DNA from: Ruegeria sp. R13_0
GTDB taxonomy: Bacteria; Pseudomonadota; Alphaproteobacteria; Rhodobacterales; Rhodobacteraceae
Direction: 5' to 3'
DNA: 64,000 nucleotides
Assembly: GCF_017743995.1 (NCBI RefSeq)
Contig: NZ_JAGHRB010000018.1
Location: 1-64,000 of the forward strand
The translations under genes were made by a program, and so were the position numbers. The notes below the pieces were generated by a model. That model searched no databases and had not been told where the DNA came from. It saw nothing but the letters and a program-made list of their open reading frames with translations. This document shows positions 60,464 to 64,000 of the stretch, in pieces. How positions within the stretch are numbered: position 1 is the stretch's first letter; the number at the start of each line of letters is the position of its first letter.

Positions 60464-61546
60464 ATGAACGATCTTTCCTTGCCCGCCGACTTTGACGCTG
60501 AGCGTGCTGAAGCCTTCGCAGGTCAACTTGTCGGTACAATCACCAACGCTGCGACCTCGATCATGATTTCACTCGGCCACCGCGTCGGCCTATTCGATGC
60601 CATGGCGGCTCTACCTCCGAGCCGTTCTGAGGCCCTAGCTGCGTCCGCAGGTCTTTCCGAGCGCTACGTGCGGGAGTGGCTGGCTGTCATGGTGACCTCG
60701 CGCATCGTTGACTACCAGCCAAAGGCGCAAACCTACTCCCTCCCTTCTGAGCATGCCGCATTCCTGACGCGCACTGCCGCTCCAAACAACATAGCGGTAA
60801 CCAGCCAGTTCGTCGGTGTGGCGGCTTCGGTTGAAGAGCAGATGATCGAGCGTTTTGTGAGCGGTGACGGACTTCACTACGACCACTTTCTACGCTTCCA
60901 CGAAGTTATGGCGGAAGACAGCTACCAAACCACCGTCATGCCTCTGACCGACAATATCCTGCCCATTGTTCCAGGGCTGATCGAGCGCTTGGAAGACGGC
61001 ATCGATGTTGTTGATGTCGCATGTGGCGGTGGTCGTGCCCTTCTCAAAATGGCCGACGCGTTTCCGAACAGCACATTCACTGGGATAGACCTTTGTGAGG
61101 ATGCCTTTGCCGAGGCGCGGGTTCAGGCAATCAAGGATGGGATGGACAACCTGTCCTTCAAAACACTGGACCTGAGTACGGTTGCAACGCTTGGCGCGTT
61201 TGATCTCGTAACCGGCTTTGATGCCGTTCACGATCAAAAAGACCCGCTTGGTCTCGTGAAGACCATCCACAATTCGTTGAACGAAGGCGGCGTATTCCTG
61301 ATGCAGGACATCGGCGGTTCTCGCGACCTCGTCACTAACATGGAAAACCCGCTCGCACCGCTGTTGTTCACCATCTCGCTGATGCACTGCACGCCGATTT
61401 CAATTGGCCAGGGTGGTCCGGGCCTTGGGACGATGTGGGGGGTTGAAACCGCTCAGGAGTTTCTCGCAGACGCAGGGTTTGCGGATGTGCAGATGCACCG
61501 GCTTCCTCATGATCAAGTCAACGCTTACTTCGTCGCCCGACGCTAG
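60464..61546 (+). CDS. Class I SAM methyltransferase with N-terminal winged helix
   Basis: Protein of 360 residues. Residues 20-90 resemble the winged-helix/dimerisation module (MISLGHRVGLFDAMAAL, SERYVREWLAVMVTSRIVDY) of the methyltransferase/rhodanese-type family. VDVACGGGRALLKMADAF is motif I, FTGIDLC the acidic contact, and FDLVTGFDAVHDQKDPLGLV motif II. The substrate is unknown. ATG with GGAGACA. It is divergent from a GlxA regulator and is followed by a DUF1127-like and a monooxygenase gene. Confidence 0.88.
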   Translation: MNDLSLPADFDAERAEAFAGQLVGTITNAATSIMISLGHRVGLFDAMAALPPSRSEALAASAGLSERYVREWLAVMVTSRIVDYQPKAQTYSLPSEHAAFLTRTAAPNNIAVTSQFVGVAASVEEQMIERFVSGDGLHYDHFLRFHEVMAEDSYQTTVMPLTDNILPIVPGLIERLEDGIDVVDVACGGGRALLKMADAFPNSTFTGIDLCEDAFAEARVQAIKDGMDNLSFKTLDLSTVATLGAFDLVTGFDAVHDQKDPLGLVKTIHNSLNEGGVFLMQDIGGSRDLVTNMENPLAPLLFTISLMHCTPISIGQGGPGLGTMWGVETAQEFLADAGFADVQMHRLPHDQVNAYFVARR

Positions 61547-61575
61547 GATTGATCGATTCATCTGAGGAACATCTT

Positions 61576-61710
61576 ATGATTACGCGCATTTTTCAGCGTC
61601 TCTTCGACGTGAGCAAGAAACCCATCGTCACAAATCTTCCAAGAAGCATCCAACGGGACATCGGCTTGATCGACGGTCTGTCCGAAGGGGTGTTGCACCG
61701 ATCTCGATAG
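61576..61710 (+). CDS. DUF1127-like mini-protein (44 aa)
   Basis: Third member of the mini-protein group here. MITRIFQRLFDVSKKPIVTN is the basic helix and SIQRDIGLIDG the DIG core, the closest in the window to the classical R-DIGL of DUF1127. ATG 61576 has GAGGAA upstream. It lies between the methyltransferase and monooxygenase genes, 10 bases before the latter, so it is part of this operon. Confidence 0.6.
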   Translation: MITRIFQRLFDVSKKPIVTNLPRSIQRDIGLIDGLSEGVLHRSR

Positions 61711-61720
61711 GACATGGGCA

Positions 61721-62902
61721 ATGAAACATTTCGATAAACACACACTCATAATAGGGGCCGGTTTGACCGGCCTCGCCACGGCGCATGTCTTGCAGAACCG
61801 GGGTATCCCCGTAACCGTCTTGGATGCATCTGACCGCGTTGCCTGGAATTGGCAGCAGCGTCACCCGGCGCTTCGGCTGAATGTTCATCGCAAATTCGCT
61901 GCACTGCCCGGCAAACCGGCACCGCGCACGGACGGAGCGTATTTGAAGCGTGACACGCTTGTTCAATATCTGAAAGACTATGCATTTGATCTTCGGGATT
62001 GCATTGAGACCGGAGTTCTTGTGTCGGGCGTTGATCCGACATCCAATGGGTGGCGCGTGACGGCTGGCAGCCGCATCTTTGATGCCTCAAACGTGGTGAT
62101 TGCCACTGGACGTGACCGAAGTCCTCATATTCCCAACTGGCGTGGTTTGCAGCGTTTCAAAGGAAAAGTCATCCATGCCGCCAACCTTGGCGACGTCTCC
62201 CAATATGATGGAAAGAAAGTCCTTGTTGTTGGTGCCGGCAACTCTGGCGGCGACGTCCTGAACCATCTCGCGCGGCACAAGCCCAAAGATGTTCGTATCT
62301 CTGTTCGCCATGGCCCTTCCATTGTACCGCAACGTGTCTTTGGTTTCCCGCTGCACCTCGCGGCCCATCTTTTTGCGGCCATGCCGCTTTGGATGGTTGA
62401 TCCGGCCTTTGCATTGACCCAACGTTTGTTCTTTGGCGATCTGAGGAAGTATGGCCTGACGTCGCACTCAATGGGCGGGGGAACACGGTTGGCCACCGAC
62501 GGCACCGCCTTCGCAATCGACGATGGCTTCGTGGCGGCGATCAAAAGTGGTCGGTTCAAGGTTGTCGGCGAAGTTACGGAGTTTTGGGATGACCGAGTCT
62601 CTTTTGATTGCTACCGCACATTTGAACCAGATGTTGTGATTTGCGCCACGGGCTACAAAACTGCATTGGAACCATTGCTTAGTCATCTGGGCGTTCTAAA
62701 CGAGGTCGGCATTCCCAAGTATCCGACGGGTGAACATGTTCCGGGCTTGCCGGGGCTTTGGTTCAACGGCTTTAGGCCCGAGTTCCAGGGTTACTTCTAT
62801 TCAGCCGCAAAAGGTGCCCAACGGATCGGAAACGGTATTCTGTCCGAGGCCGGGACGTCGGTACGCAATCAGCCTTCGCCTCAGGCCAAGCTTGTTGCAT
62901 AG
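61721..62902 (+). CDS. Flavin-containing monooxygenase-like NAD(P)/FAD oxidoreductase
   Basis: FAD enzyme of 393 residues. LIIGAGLTGLATAHVLQNRG binds FAD, and VLVVGAGNSGGDVLNHLARH binds NADPH; VVIATGRDRSPHIPNW is close to the FMO/BVMO fingerprint, and ICATGYKT the ATG motif near the end. Suits oxygenation of soft nucleophiles (amines, sulfides) or ketones. It is last but one in the operon with methyltransferase and DUF1127-like genes. Confidence 0.87.
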   Translation: MKHFDKHTLIIGAGLTGLATAHVLQNRGIPVTVLDASDRVAWNWQQRHPALRLNVHRKFAALPGKPAPRTDGAYLKRDTLVQYLKDYAFDLRDCIETGVLVSGVDPTSNGWRVTAGSRIFDASNVVIATGRDRSPHIPNWRGLQRFKGKVIHAANLGDVSQYDGKKVLVVGAGNSGGDVLNHLARHKPKDVRISVRHGPSIVPQRVFGFPLHLAAHLFAAMPLWMVDPAFALTQRLFFGDLRKYGLTSHSMGGGTRLATDGTAFAIDDGFVAAIKSGRFKVVGEVTEFWDDRVSFDCYRTFEPDVVICATGYKTALEPLLSHLGVLNEVGIPKYPTGEHVPGLPGLWFNGFRPEFQGYFYSAAKGAQRIGNGILSEAGTSVRNQPSPQAKLVA

Positions 62903-62978
62903 TCGCAAGCGATGGACGCGTTGGCGGTGAACGCGAAATCATCGCCGCCATCGCTCATTCGCTTTTCGAGGTAACAAT

Positions 62979-63470
62979 ATGACCCGGAACACTTTTTCTG
63001 AGAGCCTTATGTCCATGTCGGATGAGGTTTGGGAGCGTCATGCAAACCCCTGGAGCGGATGGAGCCGCATCACGATACCTCCGCTCTTTGTTGTTGCCAT
63101 CTGGAGCCGCGTTTGGCTTGGGTGGTGGTCCCTTTTTCCTCTGGCGCTGGTTTGTTTTTGGACATGGTGGAATCCGCGCGCATTCCCAAAACCGAAAAGT
63201 CTCGACAATTGGATGTCCAAGGGCGTCTTGGGCGAACGCAAATGGATCGCCCGCAAAACCGACCCTATCCCAAAACGTCACAGTCGGATGCCCCATATTC
63301 TTGCAGCTGCTAGTGGTCTTGGTCTGATCCCACTCACATGGGGGCTCTGGGTCTTGGAGCCATGGCCAGTTGTTGCTGGCCTCATTGCGGTGATGGGCGG
63401 TAAGCTCTGGTTCTTGGACCGAATGGTCTGGCTTTTCGAGGACATGGTTGGGTTTGGCGCGACGCGCTAG
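62979..63470 (+). CDS. DUF6653 membrane protein
   Basis: Membrane protein of 163 residues with three to four helices. SDEVWERHANPWSGWSRITI, VCFWTWWNPRAFPKP and the WISR-like basic middle, then GLIPLTWGLWVLEPWPVVAG, fit DUF6653. Function unknown. ATG preceded by GAGGT. Converges directly with the GNAT gene. Confidence 0.78.
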   Translation: MTRNTFSESLMSMSDEVWERHANPWSGWSRITIPPLFVVAIWSRVWLGWWSLFPLALVCFWTWWNPRAFPKPKSLDNWMSKGVLGERKWIARKTDPIPKRHSRMPHILAAASGLGLIPLTWGLWVLEPWPVVAGLIAVMGGKLWFLDRMVWLFEDMVGFGATR

Positions 63471-63995
63471 CTATTCCTTTGGGTGAACATAGACCAGCGT
63501 TGGATCGTCATCGGGCGTTGGGGCACGCGCATCCAACACGCATCCGATCCGCTCAGCCAGTCGAATTGATGCCGCATTGTCCGGGTCAATGTAACTTACA
63601 GCCCGCGACCATTTCAGGTCTTCATAAGCATGAGTTCCAAGCGCGGTCACAGCCTCAGCAGCAAAACCTTGGCCCTCGTTTTCAGTCGACCAAATAGACC
63701 ATGTGAGCTCTTTCTCGGGCCATCCGTTTGGATACCACGGACCAGCCATGCCAATCGCTTTTTGAGAGTCTTTGCGGCAGATCACAAAGGGCCCCGTTTG
63801 ATGAAGCGCCCAATGCCCAAGAAATATTGCATAGACACGCCAGGCAAGATCGGTCTTGCCTTTGCCTCCACCGACGAACCGAGCGCGTTCTGAGGTAAAG
63901 AAGGTGGTCCAGCCAGCTAGGTCATCGGATTGCGGTTTGCGAAGGAACAGGCGTTCAGTTTCAATCATAGCGATCACTTCGATAAGTTCATTCAT
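63471..63995 (-). CDS. GNAT family N-acetyltransferase (RimJ/RimL-like)
   Basis: Acetyltransferase of up to 174 residues. IETERLFLRKPQSDDLAGWT is the usual RimJ/L opening; NEGQGFAAEAVTALGTHAYE is the acetyl-CoA loop, and YIDPDNAASIRLAERIGCVL the C-terminal strand/helix. Could modify the N-terminus of a protein or a small amine. The start is uncertain: ATG 63995, whose ribosome binding site would lie outside the window, or ATG 63965 (MIETER). Gene is otherwise complete. Confidence 0.85.
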   Translation of the reverse strand: MNELIEVIAMIETERLFLRKPQSDDLAGWTTFFTSERARFVGGGKGKTDLAWRVYAIFLGHWALHQTGPFVICRKDSQKAIGMAGPWYPNGWPEKELTWSIWSTENEGQGFAAEAVTALGTHAYEDLKWSRAVSYIDPDNAASIRLAERIGCVLDARAPTPDDDPTLVYVHPKE

Positions 63996-64000
63996 TCAGT

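Noticed and set aside
1..64000. CRISPR array, tRNA, rRNA or known anti-phage system
   Set aside because: No regularly spaced repeats, cloverleaf sequence or rRNA segment was noticed, and no recognised defence genes occur; this was a reading by eye and not a computed search.

Overview
The window looks like an accessory stretch of an alphaproteobacterial chromosome or large plasmid, most likely a marine Rhodobacterales (Roseobacter-group) organism. This is inferred from the protein types: a compact tyrosine integrase, DUF1127-like mini-proteins, an NrtS-type membrane protein, a methylenetetrahydrofolate reductase of the kind I associate with this group, DUF6653 and DUF983 proteins, and many LysR/GcvA regulators. 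No rRNA, tRNA, ribosomal protein or replication gene was found. IS6-family elements, one intact and one or two decayed, together with pseudogenes show active rearrangement.

Layout. 0.4-4.2 kb: a compact integrase, a Tat-exported 2',3'-cyclic nucleotide phosphodiesterase and a P-loop ATPase. 4.3-8.4 kb: a LysE/RidA/NTF2-like/PhzF operon facing an Lrp regulator, then a GcvA-like LysR divergent from a DUF1127-like mini-protein. 8.4-17.4 kb: GNAT plus NudK-type Nudix, decayed VOC and IS6 remnants, a secreted cyanovirin-N-type protein divergent from an LprI-like protein, an outer-membrane barrel, a MocR regulator divergent from an FMN flavoprotein, and a globin. 17.8-22.1 kb: a second DUF1127-like gene, a fused LysR/LysE pseudogene scar, DinB, and a paralogous set of LysE, RidA, LysR and NTF2-like genes. 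22.4-31 kb: a peptidoglycan-binding protein, an RTX protein with an unusual acidic repeat, small hypothetical genes, and three LysR regulators near a tautomerase, a RibD-like reductase and a GntP-like permease. 31.4-37.4 kb: a dead IS6 transposase, a flavin oxidoreductase/hydrolase operon divergent from a CGNR regulator, and an intact IS6 element that abuts a 5'-truncated TPR (cyclase-type) gene.

37.8-47.9 kb: redox and electrophile-stress genes (AhpD-like, WrbA-like, tautomerase, EamA exporter, CysE, MBL hydrolase, pirin, isochorismatase, NmrA, DUF1772) in operons flanked by LysR regulators. 47.9-52.1 kb: a one-carbon block made of a Crp/Fnr regulator and methylenetetrahydrofolate reductase, divergent from a PanB-like protein that lacks the usual metal ligands and a SAM methyltransferase, followed by a MerR regulator and NrtS. 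One palindrome, ATCTTACA-N4-TGTAAGAT, occurs at both ends of this block and suggests a single regulon. 52.2-56.1 kb: a glutathionyl-hydroquinone-reductase-like/EamA/NTF2-like operon with a divergent LysR, then a TetR regulator. 56.2-59.1 kb: a probable TetR regulon with three matching operators. 59.3-64 kb: a GlxA-type regulator divergent from a methyltransferase, a third DUF1127-like gene, a flavin monooxygenase, DUF6653 and GNAT.

Most modules have the same form: one regulator divergent from one small detoxification, transport or one-carbon operon, often with an inverted repeat visible in the shared promoter. All functions come from reading the sequence; no database search was run.
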